In this document: piece by piece, positions 31,064 to 42,928 of the stretch | Position numbering within the stretch: the stretch's first letter is position 1 | Layout: every line of letters begins with the position of its first letter | From: Terebella lapidaria | Taxonomy: Eukaryota; Annelida; Polychaeta; Terebellida; Terebellidae | NCBI GenBank assembly: GCA_949152475.1 | Contig: OX424558.1 | Location: 37,148,651 to 37,212,650, forward strand | Direction: 5' to 3' | Length of the DNA stretch: 64,000 bases | The notes under the pieces: model-generated | Databases searched by the model: none | What the model saw: only the letters and a program-made list of their open reading frames with translations | What the model was told of the DNA's origin: nothing | Translations under genes and position numbers: made by a program

Positions 31064-31530
31064 GGGACTGTAGGCGGGACTGTCTCAGTGCCACCTCGGT
31101 AGGCGGGACTGTCTCAGTTATTGGTTGGCGGGACTGTCTCAGTGTCGCCTCGGTAGGCGGGACTGTCTCAGTTATTGGTTGGCGGGACTGTCTCAGTGTC
31201 GCCTTGGTAGGCGGGACTGTCTCAGTGTCGCCTCGGTAGGCGGGACTGTCTCAGTTATTGGTTGGCGAGACTGTCTCAGTGTCGCCTCGGTAGGCGGGAC
31301 TGTCTCAGTTATTGGTTGGCGGGACTGTCTCAGTGTCGCCTCGGTAGGCGGGACTGTCTCAGATATTGGTTGGCGGGACTGTCTCAGTGTCGCCTCGGTA
31401 GGCGGAACTGTCTCAGTTATTGGTTGGCGGGACTGTCTCAGTGTCGCCTCGGTAGGCGGGACTGTCTCAGATATTGGTTGGCGGGACTGTCTCAGTGTCG
31501 CCTCGGTAGGCGGGACTGTCTCAGTTATTG
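31064..31530. repeat. 54-bp coding minisatellite (copy 2)
   Basis: Alternating GGCGGGACTGTCTCAGT blocks with TATTGGTT and GTCGCCTCGGTA spacers. On the minus strand the 54-bp unit encodes ETVPPTEATLRQSRQPIT. The unit is a multiple of three, so frame is kept. Six units are in frame in exon 3 of copy 2. A shortened unit then shifts the frame to a stop, and further units lie beyond. Confidence 0.9.
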
Positions 31531-32345
31531 CTTCCTCACTTGTGCTACTGTTGGTGAACGGGTGTGTAGGGACGACTCCTTCCTCCATAATTGTTTTTGT
31601 GGGAGGTGTAGGGCTATCAGTTGTGGAACTGAGCGTTGTATGTGATGTCGGTAGGCCTACTGGAGTTGGTTGAACTGAAAACGTCAGAACTTTTTATTAG
31701 ATGAAGTACCTGGATGCAACATTGACTGTGTCTCATGAATATTTCCATCTATCAGTTTCAAGGTGAAAAAAAACATTGATATACTAACCCGCACACGAGA
31801 CCCTGCACTTCGGGTTGTTCACCAACACACCACGGCTAGTCAGTTCTTTCCATGGTAACTGCACCCGATATGGGAGGTATGTTGCATCGCTGTTCTGAAA
31901 ATACCTCAAATCTCGCGGACTACACTGACTTTTAGTGACCACCCAGCCTTGGAAGTCAGACCTGTTGAATTTGTCAATGAAGTACAGATGATAGCCTCCT
32001 CGCGCATCTTCCTTTTTGTACACGAACCGGCCGTGACATTTTATTGTGGTACGTTGGTATGTCCCTTCAAGGGATCGACCGTACTCAGTGATGGCGCCAC
32101 TGATGGTCACATTCTCACAACCTGAGTTGAAGTTGAAATGTCATAGCACATGACAATAACGTTTACTTAATCCAATTGGAAACTTTAAACGCAGTAGGCT
32201 AAAACAATCATTTACTCACATTTTACACTCGTAGAAATCAGAAAGAAAGAAAATGTCTATAACCTAATACTTTACCTGGACCCTGTCGAGTCTGAATCGT
32301 TCCCGAAATCTCTAAGAGAAGAAGCATGTACGACAGTTTGTTCAT
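31193..32345 (-). CDS. Receptor-like copy 2: three exons, predicted soluble VNTR form
   Basis: Exons are 32345-32276, 32121-31789 and 31674-31193, with GT-AG junctions and the same lengths (70 and 333) and phases as copies 1 and 4 for exons 1 and 2. The reading is open for 294 aa: signal peptide, the four-Cys domain (24-134), a Thr/Pro-rich region, then six 18-aa repeats (ETVPPTEATLRQSRQPIT type) and a stop. The transmembrane and tail exons are absent; the sequence beyond the minisatellite is intergenic repeat with a poly(A) signal at 31015-31020. If expressed the product would be secreted, with a repeat-bearing, probably O-glycosylated stalk. It could equally be a truncated duplicate with no function. 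The mirrored copy 5 has the same structure with a stop in exon 2. Confidence 0.5.
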
Positions 32346-33229
32346 GTCGACCACCAATAATCTCTGTAGCGTCTGACATGCATGTCTGTTGAAGAACTAT
32401 TTAGCACCAATGACTATCGCCTCTATTTGTATCAAAAGGGCGTGCCTTCAATGACAAGGGAATGTCTTGCATCTCATATACTGTGGCTTTATTGTGATTT
32501 CTGTGATAAATATTCCAATTAGAAATAAATTTTAGTGTACTTAGGATATGGCAGATGCTCATAAATAAATAATGCGAGAATATTTGGTAGTATTATCTGA
32601 CAAATGTGCTATTGAAACTCCATATGACGTAACTGGACTGGTCAAATATATAACAATTTGTTTGTGCGGTGTACAGTATTGCAGAGTTTCATATTTGCCC
32701 TCAGGACCAAAAACCCGTTTTACATATGCCAGGATTACAGCCAAGGCAAATAGTAGCGGGGTCTAAAAATACGTGTGTCATATTATATTATCCTGAGGTG
32801 AACTAAATTCAGAAATTATAGGCTACTGTTCGGTCTAGAAAATGAATTACCCGTGTATGATCAATATATTTCTTATAAAACACCATCAAGGGGGATGATA
32901 CGCTGAATCGACTAATAAATAGTGTAGTCGGTATTTACGTTTATATGAACAGCGCCCTCTCGCGTCCCTAGAAACGAAAACGAAAATTGGGGAGAAAGGT
33001 ATACATCGATGAAAGGATGACGACCTGGCGAGCACCACTGGGCTCACTGTGTCAATGCATAGCGAGGCCCGGGCCTCGCTACGCTCAAGCGCGGGATCCT
33101 TCACTTTCACATACAATGCCAATGAACGGAACAGCAATATTGGGTTTAACTCGATTATCGGATGGCAGAGTGTAAAAAATATGAAGAGCACCACTGCGTG
33201 CATCTCTGAAATATTATCCAAAGTGAGAC
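32346..33229. other. 5' flank of copy 2 and spacer
   Basis: Contains the conserved upstream block at ~32572-32602 and otherwise unique sequence shared with 60266-61135. Short ORFs on both strands are mirrored but differ by a codon-sized indel and look non-coding. Confidence 0.45.
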
Positions 33230-34775
33230 TCATCCACTCATCTCCAATAGTTTATATGCACAGTGAGACCCAACCACTTCATCTCTAAGAGATAATGCAC
33301 AGTGAGACCCACCCACTACATCCCTAAGAGATGACATGCACAGTGAGACCCATCCACTACATCTCTAAGAGATGATGCACAGTGAGACCCAACCAATTCA
33401 TCCCTAAGAGATGACATGCACAGTGAGACTCAAACACTATATCTCTAAGAGATGATACACAGTGAGACCCAACCACTTCATCCCTAAGAGATGACATGCA
33501 CAGTGAGACCCAAACACTACATCTCTAAGAGATGATGCACAGTGAGACCCAACCACTTCATCCCTAAGAGATGACATGCACAGTGAGACCCATCCACTAC
33601 ATCTCTAAGAGATGATGCACAGTGAGACCCAACCACTTCATCCCTAAGAGATGATGCACAGTGAGACCCACCCACTACATCTTCAAGAGATGATGCACAG
33701 TGAGACCCACCCACTACATTTCTAAGAGATGATGCACAGTGAGACCTACCCACTTCATCCCTAAGAGATGACATGCACAGTGAGACCCACCCACTACATC
33801 TCTAGGAGATGATGCACAGTGAGATCCACCCACTACATCTCTGAGAGATGATGCACAGTGAGACCCACCCTCGACATCTCTAAGAGATGATGCACAGTGA
33901 GACCCACCCACTTCATCTCAAAAAGATGATGCACAGTGAGACCCACCCACTACATCTCTAAGAGATGATGCACAATGAGACCCACCCACTTCATCCCTAA
34001 GAGATGACATGCACAGTGAGACCGACCCACGACATCTCTAAGAGATGACATGCACAGTGAGACCCACCCACGACATTTCTAAGAGATGATGCACAGTGAG
34101 ACCCACCCACTTCATCCCTAAGAGATGACATGCACAGTGAGACCCACCCACTACATCTCTAAGAGATGATGCACAGTGAGACCCACCCACTACATCTCTA
34201 AGAGATGATGCACAGTGAGACCCAACCACTTCATCCCTAAGAGGTGATGCACAATGAGACCCACCCACTTCATCCCTAAGAGATGACATGCACAGTGAGA
34301 CCCACCCATTTCATCTCTGAAGAGATGACATGCACAGTGAGACCCATCCACTACATCTCTAGATGATGCACAGTGTGACCCACCCACGACATCTCTAAGA
34401 GATGATGCACAGTGAGACCCAACCACTTCATCCCTAAGAGATGACATGCACAATGAGACCCAACCACTTCATCCCTAAGAGATGACATGCACAATGAGAC
34501 CCACCCACTTCATGCCTAAAAGATGACATGCACAGTGAGACCCACCCACTTCATCTCTAAGGAGATGACATGCACAGTGTGACCCACCCACTACTTCCCT
34601 AAGAGATGACTTGCACAGTGAGACCCACTCACTACATCAATAAGAGATGACTTGCACAGTGAGACCCACCCACTACATCTCTAAGAGATGATGCACCCAC
34701 TACATCTCTAAGAGATGATGCACAATGAGACCCACTCACTACATCACTAAGAGATGACATGCACAGTGAGACTTC
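33230..34775. repeat. 39-bp minisatellite array, left arm
   Basis: Tandem units of 39-41 bp built on GATGCACAGTGAGACCCACC and CTACATCTCTAAGA or CTTCATCCCTAAGA variants, about 1.5 kb. The unit is a multiple of three, so spurious 13-aa-periodic ORFs appear. The mirrored array at 58336-60265 is ~0.4 kb longer. Confidence 0.92.
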
Positions 34776-34780
34776 ATCCC

Positions 34781-37700
34781 TTTAATACGGCACAAACCTT
34801 TTTAGCAGTACATAAACCTTTATAGCAGGGCGCAAACCTTTCTAACAGGGCACAAACGTTTTTAACATGGCGCAAACCATTATAACAGGGCACAAACCTT
34901 TTTAACACGGCACAAACCTTTATAGCAGGGCACAAACCTTTTTAACACGGCACAAACCTTTATAGCAGGGCACAAACATTTTTAACACGGCACAAACCTT
35001 TATAGCAGAGCACAAACCCTTATAGCAGGGCGCAAACCTTTATAACAAGGCACAAACGTTTTTAACATGGCGCAAACCTTTATAACAGGGCACAAACCTT
35101 TTTAACACGGCACAAACCCTTATAGCAGGGCACAAACCATTTTAACACGGCACAAACCTTTATAGCAGGGCACAAACCTTTTTAACACGGCACAAACTTT
35201 TATAACAGGGCACAAACCTTTTTAATACGGCACAAACCTTTTTAGCAGTATATAAACCTTTATAGCAGGGCGCAAACCTTTCTAACAGGGCACAAACGTT
35301 TTTAACATGGCGTAAACCATTATAACAGGGCACAAACCTTTTTAACACGGCACAAACCTTTATAGCAGGGCACAAACCTTTTTAACACGGCACAAACCTT
35401 TATAGCAGGGCACAAACATTTTTAACACGGCACAAACCTTTATAGCAGAGCACAAACCCTTATAGCAGGGCGCAAACCTTTATAACAAGGCACAAACGTT
35501 TTTAACATGGCGCAAACCTTTATAACAGGGCACAAACCTTTTTAACACGGCACAAACCCTTATAGCAGGGCACAAACCATTTTAACACGGCACAAACCTT
35601 TATAGCAGGGCACAAACCTTTTTAACACGGCACAAACTTTTATAACAGGGCACAAACCTTTTTAATACGGCACAAACCTTTTTAGCAGTATATAAACCTT
35701 TATAGCAGGGCGCAAACCTTTCTAACAGGGCACAAACGTTTTTAACATGGCGTAAACCATTATAACAGGGCACAAACCTTTTTAACACGGCACAAACCTT
35801 TATAGCAGGGCACAAATCTTTTTAACACGGCACAAGCCTTTATAGCAGGGCGCAAACCTTTCTAACAGGGCACAAACGTTTTTAACATGGCGCAAATCAT
35901 TATAACAGGGCACAAACTAGTCAGGAGGAATATTGAGCATATGGCACTCAGGGTGGAAATGTAGTACAGACTTTTTCTATCGATTGATATTGCTTCATAA
36001 TGGTCTAAGACAACCTTTTTCAGAGGGTGTGTAAAATTTTCTCCCGGGCTAACTTTTTTATGGCCTTTTTCAAAATGGCCGACATCGAAAATTTGGTATT
36101 TTAGGAAAAAAACAAAATTATCCTCCTGGCATGATGCTTTTGGTCTATTAAGGTGACATTTAGTTATATGGAGATATATTCTTCATAACAATACTAATAA
36201 TACCGATTCAAACGCCCCGAAAATGGAAAAAATCCAAGATGGCCGCCAAATTCTTGCCAATGAATTTTGAAAAAGGCCATAAAAAAGTTAGCCCGGGAGA
36301 AAATTTTACACACCCTCTGAAAAAGGTTGTCTTAGACCATTATGAAGCCATATCAATCGACAGAAAAAGTCTGTACTACGTTTCCACCCTGTGTGAAATT
36401 TCCTCCCGACTAAACCTTTTTAACACGGCACAAACCTTTATAGCAGGGCACAAACCTTTTTAACATGGCACAAACCTTTATAGCAGGGCACAAACCTTTT
36501 CAACACGGCCAAAACCTTTATAGCAGGGCACAAACCTTTATAGCAGGGCGCAAACCTTTATAACAGGGCACAAACCTTTTTAACACGGCACAAACCTTTA
36601 TAGCAGGGCACAAACCTTTTTAACACGGCACAAACCTTTATAGCAGGGCACAAACCTTTTCAACACGGCACAAACCTTTATAGCAGGGCACAAACCTTTA
36701 TAGCAGGGCGCAAACCTTTATAACAGGGCACAAACGTTTTTAACATGGCGCAAACCTTTATAACAGGGCACAAACCTTTTTAACACGGCACAAACCCTTA
36801 TAGCAGGGCACAAACCATTTTAACACGGCACAAACCTTCATAGCAGGGCACAAACCTTTTTAATACGGCACAAACCTTTATAGCAGGGCACAAACCTTTT
36901 TAACACGGCACAAACCTTTATAGCAGAGCCTAAACCTTTATAGCAGGGCGCAAACCTTTATAACAGGGCACAAACGTTTTTAACATGGCGCAAACCTTTA
37001 TAACAGGGCACCAACCTTTTTAACACGGCACAAACCTTTTTAACTAGGCACAAACCTTTTCAACACATCACAAACCTTTATAGCAGGGCACAAACATTTT
37101 TAACACAGCACAAACCTTTATAGCAGGGCATAAATCTTTATAACACGGCACAAATCTTTATAACAGGGCATAAACCTTTAAAACAAGGCACAAACACGGC
37201 ACAAACCCTTATAGCAGGGCACAAACCATTTTAACACGGCACAAACCTCTATAGCAGGGCACAAACTTTTTCAATACGGCACAAACCTTTTCAGCAGTAT
37301 ATAAACCTTTATAGCAGGGCGCAAACCTTTCTGACAGGGCACAAACGTTTTTAACATGGTGTAAACCATTATAACATGGCACAAACATTTTTAACACGGC
37401 ACAAACCTTTATAGCAGGGCACAAACCTTTTTAACACGGCACAAACCTTTATAGCAGGGCACAAACCTTTTTAACACGGCACAACCCTTTATAGCAGGGC
37501 ACAAACCTGTTTAACACGGCACAAACCTTTATAGCAGGGCACAAACCTTTTTAACACGGCACAAACCTTTATAGCAGGGCACAAACCTTTATAACAGGGC
37601 ATAAACCTTTTTAACACAGCACAAACCTTTATAGCAGGGCACAAACCTTTTTAACACGGCACAAACCTTTATAGCAGAGCATAAACCTTTATAGCAGGGC

Positions 37701-38056
37701 GCAAACCTTTCTAACAGGGCACACACGTTTTTAACATGGCGCAAACCTTTATAACAGGGCACCAACCTTTTTAACACGGCACAAACCTTTTTAACAAGGC
37801 ACAAACCTTTTCAACACGTCACAAACCTTTATAGCAGGGCACAAACCTTTTTAACACGGCACAAACCTTTATAGCAGGGCATAAATCTTTATAACACGGC
37901 ACAAATCTTTATAACAGGGCATAAACCTTTAAAACAAGGCACAAACCTTTTAAACACAGCACAAACCTTTATAACAGGGCCTAAATCTTTATAACGGGGC
38001 ACAAACCTTTTTGGCACGGCGCAAACCTATATAGCACAGCGCAAACCTTTATTACA
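34781..38056. repeat. 20/40-bp minisatellite array, left arm
   Basis: Alternating 20-bp variants CACAAACCTTTATAGCAGGG and CACAAACCTTTTTAACACGG. Higher-order repetition is visible: 35160-35375 recurs at 35600-35815, a 440-bp shift. A MITE interrupts the array at 35918-36412. Mirrored at 55316-58335. Confidence 0.93.
35918..36412. mobile_element. MITE with ~170-bp terminal inverted repeats
   Basis: Begins TAGTCAGGAGGAA and ends TTCCTCCCGACTA. The two ends are inverted copies for about 170 bp (including GGTCTAAGACAACC and CCCGGGCTAACTTTTTTA). Removing it with one AAC restores the 20-bp minisatellite unit exactly, so the target duplication is AAC (3 bp). It has no coding capacity and no counterpart in the right arm. 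Superfamily not assigned. Confidence 0.85.
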
Positions 38057-39385
38057 GAGTAGGTTTGAAATCAGTTTTCTAGTTAGTAAACAGTTTTTTT
38101 CAGTTATGAAACTAGTTTCTAGCATGACACAAACCTAACTATCACAGCACAAACCTTTACAACATGGGGTTTGTGCCATGCTACAAAGGTTTGTACCATG
38201 CTACAAAGGTTTGTGCCATGTTAAAAAGGTTTGTGTCATGTTATAATGGTTTGTGCCTTGTTATAATGGTTTGTGCCATGTTAAAAAGGTTTATGCCCTG
38301 CTATAAAGGTTTGCGCCTGCTAAAAAGGTTTATGCCCTGCTATAAATGTTTGTGCCCTGCTATAAAGGTTTGTGCCCTGTTATAAAGGTTTGTGCCATGC
38401 TAAAAAGGTTTGCGCCCTGCTATAAAGGTATGTGCCGTGCTATAAAGGTTTGTGCCATGCTATAAAGGTTTGTGGCGTGTTAAAAAGGTTTGTGCCCTGT
38501 TATAAAGGTTTGCGCCATGTTAAAAAGGTTTGTACCCTGCTATATAAGTTTGTGCCGTGCTATATAGGTTTGTGCCATGCTATAAAGGTTTGTGCCGTGT
38601 TAAAAAGGTTTGTGCCCTGTTATAAAGGTTTGCGCCATGTTAAAAAGGTTTGCGCCCTGCTCTAAAGGTTTGTGCCGTGCTATAAAGGTTTGTGCCATGC
38701 TATAAAGGTTTGTGCCGTGTAAAAAAGGTTTGTGCCCTGTTATAAAGGTTTGTGCCATGTTAAAAAGGTTTGCACCCTGCTATAAAGGTTTGTGCCGTGT
38801 TATAAAGGTTTGTGCCATGCTATAAAAGTTTGTGCCGTGTTAAAAACGTTTGTGCCCTGCTATAAAGGTTTGTGCCGTGTTAAAAAGGTTTGCGCCCCGT
38901 TATAAAGGTTTGTGCCTTGTTAAAAAGGTTTGTGCCCTGTTATAAAGGTTTGCGCCATGTTAAAAAGGTTTGTGCCCTGCTATAAAGGTTTGTGCCGTGT
39001 TATAAAGGTTTGTGCCATGCTATAAAGGTTTGCGCCAAGTTAAAAAGGTTTGTGCCGTGTTATAAAGGTTCATGCCCTGCTATAAAGGTTTGTGCAGTGT
39101 TAAAAAGGTTTGTGCCCTGCTATAAAGGTTTGTGCCATGTTAAAGAGGTTTGCGCCCCGTTATAAAGGTTTGCGCCATGTTAAAAAGGTTTGTGCCGTGT
39201 TATAAAGGTTTATGCCCTGTTATAAAGGTTTGTGCCGTGCTAGAAAGGTTTGTGCCATGCTAGAAAGGTTTGCACCCTGCTAAAAACGTTTGTGCCGGGT
39301 GTAAAGGGTTTGTGCCTTGCTAGAAACTAGTTTCATAACTGAAAATAACTGTTTACTAACTATGAAACTGATTTCAAAACTACTC
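38057..39385. repeat. Minisatellite block flipped between ~70-bp inverted repeats, left arm
   Basis: Inverted ~70-bp sequences (38057-38126 and ~39318-39385; GAGTAG, GAAATCAG, TAGTTAGTAAACAGTT, ATGAAACTAGTTTCTAGC) enclose an array of the same 20-bp unit, but in the opposite orientation to 34781-38056. Mirrored at 53987-55315. Confidence 0.85.
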
Positions 39386-39675
39386 TTAACTCAGGCATGA
39401 ATAACGGCAGCATTGGGCCGCCGTACAAATATTCACTGAAAACATTTTTTCTTCATAATGGCGGCTGTTAGTTTTCATAAGATATCCATTCTATGAATGT
39501 GGAAGTCTTTTTATGTTGCTATTTGATGAAAACCCGTGTATAGATACAATTTTTGTCTTTATGTCTCAAATATTGACTGATGTGCTGACAAAAACATATG
39601 TTTTCATAATGGTGGTTGATAATGGGCAAATATGGCATAAAATATGCATCTCATGAACGTGAAAATCTTTCTATC
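39386..39675. other. Spacer, no gene seen
   Basis: A+T-rich unique sequence up to the SINE. Its first target duplication (TTCTATC) lies at 39669-39675. Confidence 0.4.
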
Positions 39676-39946
39676 ATAATAATAATAATAATAATAATAA
39701 TCAGATTTATTTTACGACGGTCCATGATGATAGGCAATTCTGCCTGTCTTCCCCATCCCCCGTCGGGTGACAATTTAGAATTTGGAAAGCACATTCGAAT
39801 GGAGAAACCTTTGCGTTGCCAGGATGAAAACTCCACCTACTTTGTGCCGGTGACGGAGATCGAACCCGCGTCACCTACCGCCTCTGAGCTTCGTTGCTTC
39901 AAGAGCCACCGGTCCCATCCACTCGGCCACAGAGGCGGTCCATATA
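39676..39946 (-). mobile_element. tRNA-derived SINE, left arm
   Basis: In element direction the head resembles a tRNA, with an A box TGGCCGAGTGG and a B box GGTTCGATCTCC, then a ~150-bp body and an (ATT)n tail. It is flanked by 7-bp target duplications TTCTATC at 39669-39675 and 39947-39953. The right-arm copy has the same duplications, so it inserted before the arms duplicated. Confidence 0.85.
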
Positions 39947-40291
39947 TTCTATCTTGCCCAATGACCATGAAAACCTGCTTATAGACATAATTTTTGTTTT
40001 TCCATTTCAAATATTTACGGATTTATTGATAAAAAAACGTATATTGGCGAAATGGTGGCTGCTGATCTGCATATTTGGCATGATATATGCATTCTATGAG
40101 CGTGGAAGTCTTTTTATCTTGCTTGTTGACCTTGAAAACCTGGATATAGGTATAATTTGTGTCTTTCTATCTCGGATGAATGGGAAGTCGTCTCGTTCCG
40201 AATGAAACACGAGGCATGCGTCGTCAGGAACATGCGTCGTCAGGCATACGTCATATGAGTCGTCAGGAACATGCGTCGTCAGGCATACGTC

Positions 40292-40339
40292 AATTGTTTG
40301 TAAACAATCCCTTTAATAAATATATGTTTACAAACAATT
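40292..40339. other. 15-bp perfect hairpin with forkhead-like arms, left arm
   Basis: AATTGTTTGTAAACA at 40292-40306 pairs with TGTTTACAAACAATT at 40325-40339 across an 18-base loop. Each arm contains TGTTTAC or its complement, the forkhead core. Just upstream (40216-40290) is a twofold repeat of GTCGTCAGGAACATGC. Mirrored at 53035-53082. Confidence 0.6.
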
Positions 40340-41985
40340 CCGGACATGGGCGAGGTCGCTGACGCAGTCACTCACACATTCACACCTCTCTCTATCGTTT
40401 TGTGTATCACAACGATTTGTTGGACAATCAGTCGAGCAATTCACAAAATAGTTATCCAATTTAAAAGTCAGGGTCTTGACATCCTTTTGTCACCATACGA
40501 TAACAGGTCCATCAAAAACACGTCCTGACCCGTGAACCTCCAACCTTCAGCCCCTTAGGGCTTGGCTGGGACTGTCGAGACATGCGCTCGTTTGGTGGGA
40601 AATTGTAGAATTGCAAGGTGGGGGTCGTTAAGACCTGATTGGTGCATGCTGTTTGATATTGGAAGAATAGGAACGGCTATTAAAAAACAAATACATAGAA
40701 ATGGTGTGTGTTCAGGTCGAGGTTTGTTGAACTTGACAGTAATTTAAATTACTGTGTAATAATAGCACCAACTACGTTATTCACCTTGAACAGCTGTTGA
40801 ATGTCATTCTGGCATATGATAATGATAATATATCATCATCGAGGATGAACTTATGCCTTAGAATTGCCTGATGATACACAGACAAATTTGTAACTTCCTG
40901 TTGGTACTGCCACATTGACATATCACGCCACTATCCTAGTTGCAACAAGCTACATTGATAATTTGACATATATACCACTTGAAATTTCCTCTTTCCTATC
41001 GGATTAGGTCCGTGCAATCCTGATATACATGCGTCGCGTAACATAATTCATAAAAATGGTTTGTATATCATTAATTTTGTCGAAGGCAATAACTGTAGAG
41101 TTGAGCAAAAGATGAGATATACATGTCACTTGGGAACATTAATTTTCAGCGATGAGTTATCTTCGGAAGATGAGTTATCTTTGGACGAAGCTAAATTTCA
41201 GCACAATACAATACAATACAATGCAATACAACATATTCATTGCAGAAAACTTTCAATGCGTTTGTTATTACGAGAATATTATATACGATAAAATGAAATT
41301 GCTTAGAAAGGAACATGACATGACAAAAAGACGTTAAGATTGTTTAACAAAAAAAATACATGGAGATATAACCTTCTCTGGAATGTCATATAGTAAAAAC
41401 GAAATAATTGGTATACAAGATTGTTTAAACCTGTATATAAAATACATAAATAAATAACACAGATAGGATAATACCAAGGTGATAGTTATGATGTACGACA
41501 GTGACGATGTTCAACATATTGTTCACTCTCTCGAAAACACTTCAATTCACCAGTGACCTCCTTAAAGGGTTTATCAGTTTTTAGGTTACCGCACCTCGTT
41601 CGTCGTCCGCCGTCGTCGTTGTCCATCTACATTTTTATCTTTAAAGTTTACAGTCGAATCTTTCTGAAATTTTGAACAAAAATACCTAAAAATATTTTGA
41701 GAAGGAGGTATTTGTTTAGTTTTTTTATTTTCGCAATTTTTTTCGAAATGGCGGCCATTTTTAACTAAAAATGGACAATTTTGGACTTTGACGGTCGTTT
41801 TCTCAAAATCTGTTAAGTAGCTATTTTTCTTATTGATGCATAACACTCCTTATATAAGCCCCTGTGACGTGTATAAGTTTCGATCGAAGTGGGCCGTTTT
41901 GGCCCAAACTCGGCCCAAATGTAACTTTCCCATGTTAAATTATCCTATGCTTAATATCTTACTTGATATTGAGATTAGAGATTAG
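40340..41985. other. Spacer, no gene seen
   Basis: Unique, A+T-rich and mirrored at ~51500-53034. Identity with the right arm drops after ~41300. No ORF with coding character. Confidence 0.4.
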
Positions 41986-42500
41986 TAATCAATTGTGGAC
42001 ATATAGGGAATGATATATGCTGAATATTCTCGTGACCTTGAATTTGACCTTTGACCTCATTTTCACGCTCACAGGACAAAATGGCTAATATCTCGCTTAT
42101 TATCGACTTTACAGCTTACGGATCAATTGTGAACATATAGGAAATGATATATTCTGAATATTGTCATGACCTTGAATTTGACCTTTGACCTAATTTTCAA
42201 GGTCACATGACAAAATGTGTAATATCATGCTTATTACAGATTTTACAGCTTAGGAATCAATAATGAACATATAGGAAATGATATATTTCACGTATTTCAC
42301 GTATATTTCACATATATTTCACGTATTTCACGTATTTGACGTATATACACATCTAGTCTAATACAGATTATTCTTGTGACCTTGAATTTGACCTTTGACT
42401 TCATTTTTAAGGTCAAAGTACAAAATGAGTAATATCTTGCATGTTATCGACTTTACAGCTTGATAATCAATTGTGAACGTATTGTCATGACCTTGAACTT
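41986..42500. repeat. Degenerate ~134-bp repeats with nuclear-receptor-type half-sites
   Basis: At least three units carry TGACCTTGA followed by TGACCTTTGACCT, for example DR1 at 42045-42057 and 42179-42191 and an imperfect one at ~42389. TGACCTTTGACCT is AGGTCA-A-AGGTCA on the other strand. A short TTTCACGTAT repeat lies at 42291-42350. Mirrored and diverged at 50990-51480. Confidence 0.65.
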
Positions 42501-42928
42501 GGCCTTCGACCTTTTCCAAGGTAATGGAACAAGAAATAAATATCTAAAATATATATTGTCCGGTAACCTTTCTTAGCACTTGGCCTAATTTTGCCTTTGC
42601 CAGTTTGATCAATTTGTTGATGAAGGTCAACCATTTAACACTATTTATTGCATCTGGAATACCAATACACTAAAATTACGAAATTATTTTGCATCTGGAA
42701 TACCAATAAAACACTAAAATTACGACGTGTCGAAATCTTGAACGACACAAACTGTATCCTAAAACTGTGTGCTAAAACGGGATAAACTGTATGCTTCCAA
42801 GTAAAATACGGTAACTGCTTGCCACTATTATGATTCAATTTTTCGGTCACATGTGATTTTAATCCAATATTTCCATTATATTTATATGCATGGTGTCCAG
42901 ATCACGTGGAAAAATGCCCTAGGCATAT

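Noticed and set aside
31125..31673. 182-aa antisense ORF through the 54-bp minisatellite
   Set aside because: A shadow of the coding repeat. The exon 3 reading on the other strand is supported by splice sites and phase.
33517..34453. ORFs with 13-aa periodicity in the 39-bp array (also 58515-59887)
   Set aside because: The unit is a multiple of three, so open frames arise automatically. No signal peptide, exon structure or promoter supports coding.
34781..38056. Possible CRISPR array
   Set aside because: Repeats are contiguous with no unique spacers, and the genome is eukaryotic.
35160..38665. ORFs with 20-aa periodicity (CAVLKRFVPCYKGL type) in the 20-bp arrays
   Set aside because: A product of the short repeat read in any frame. 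Units mutate without regard to frame.
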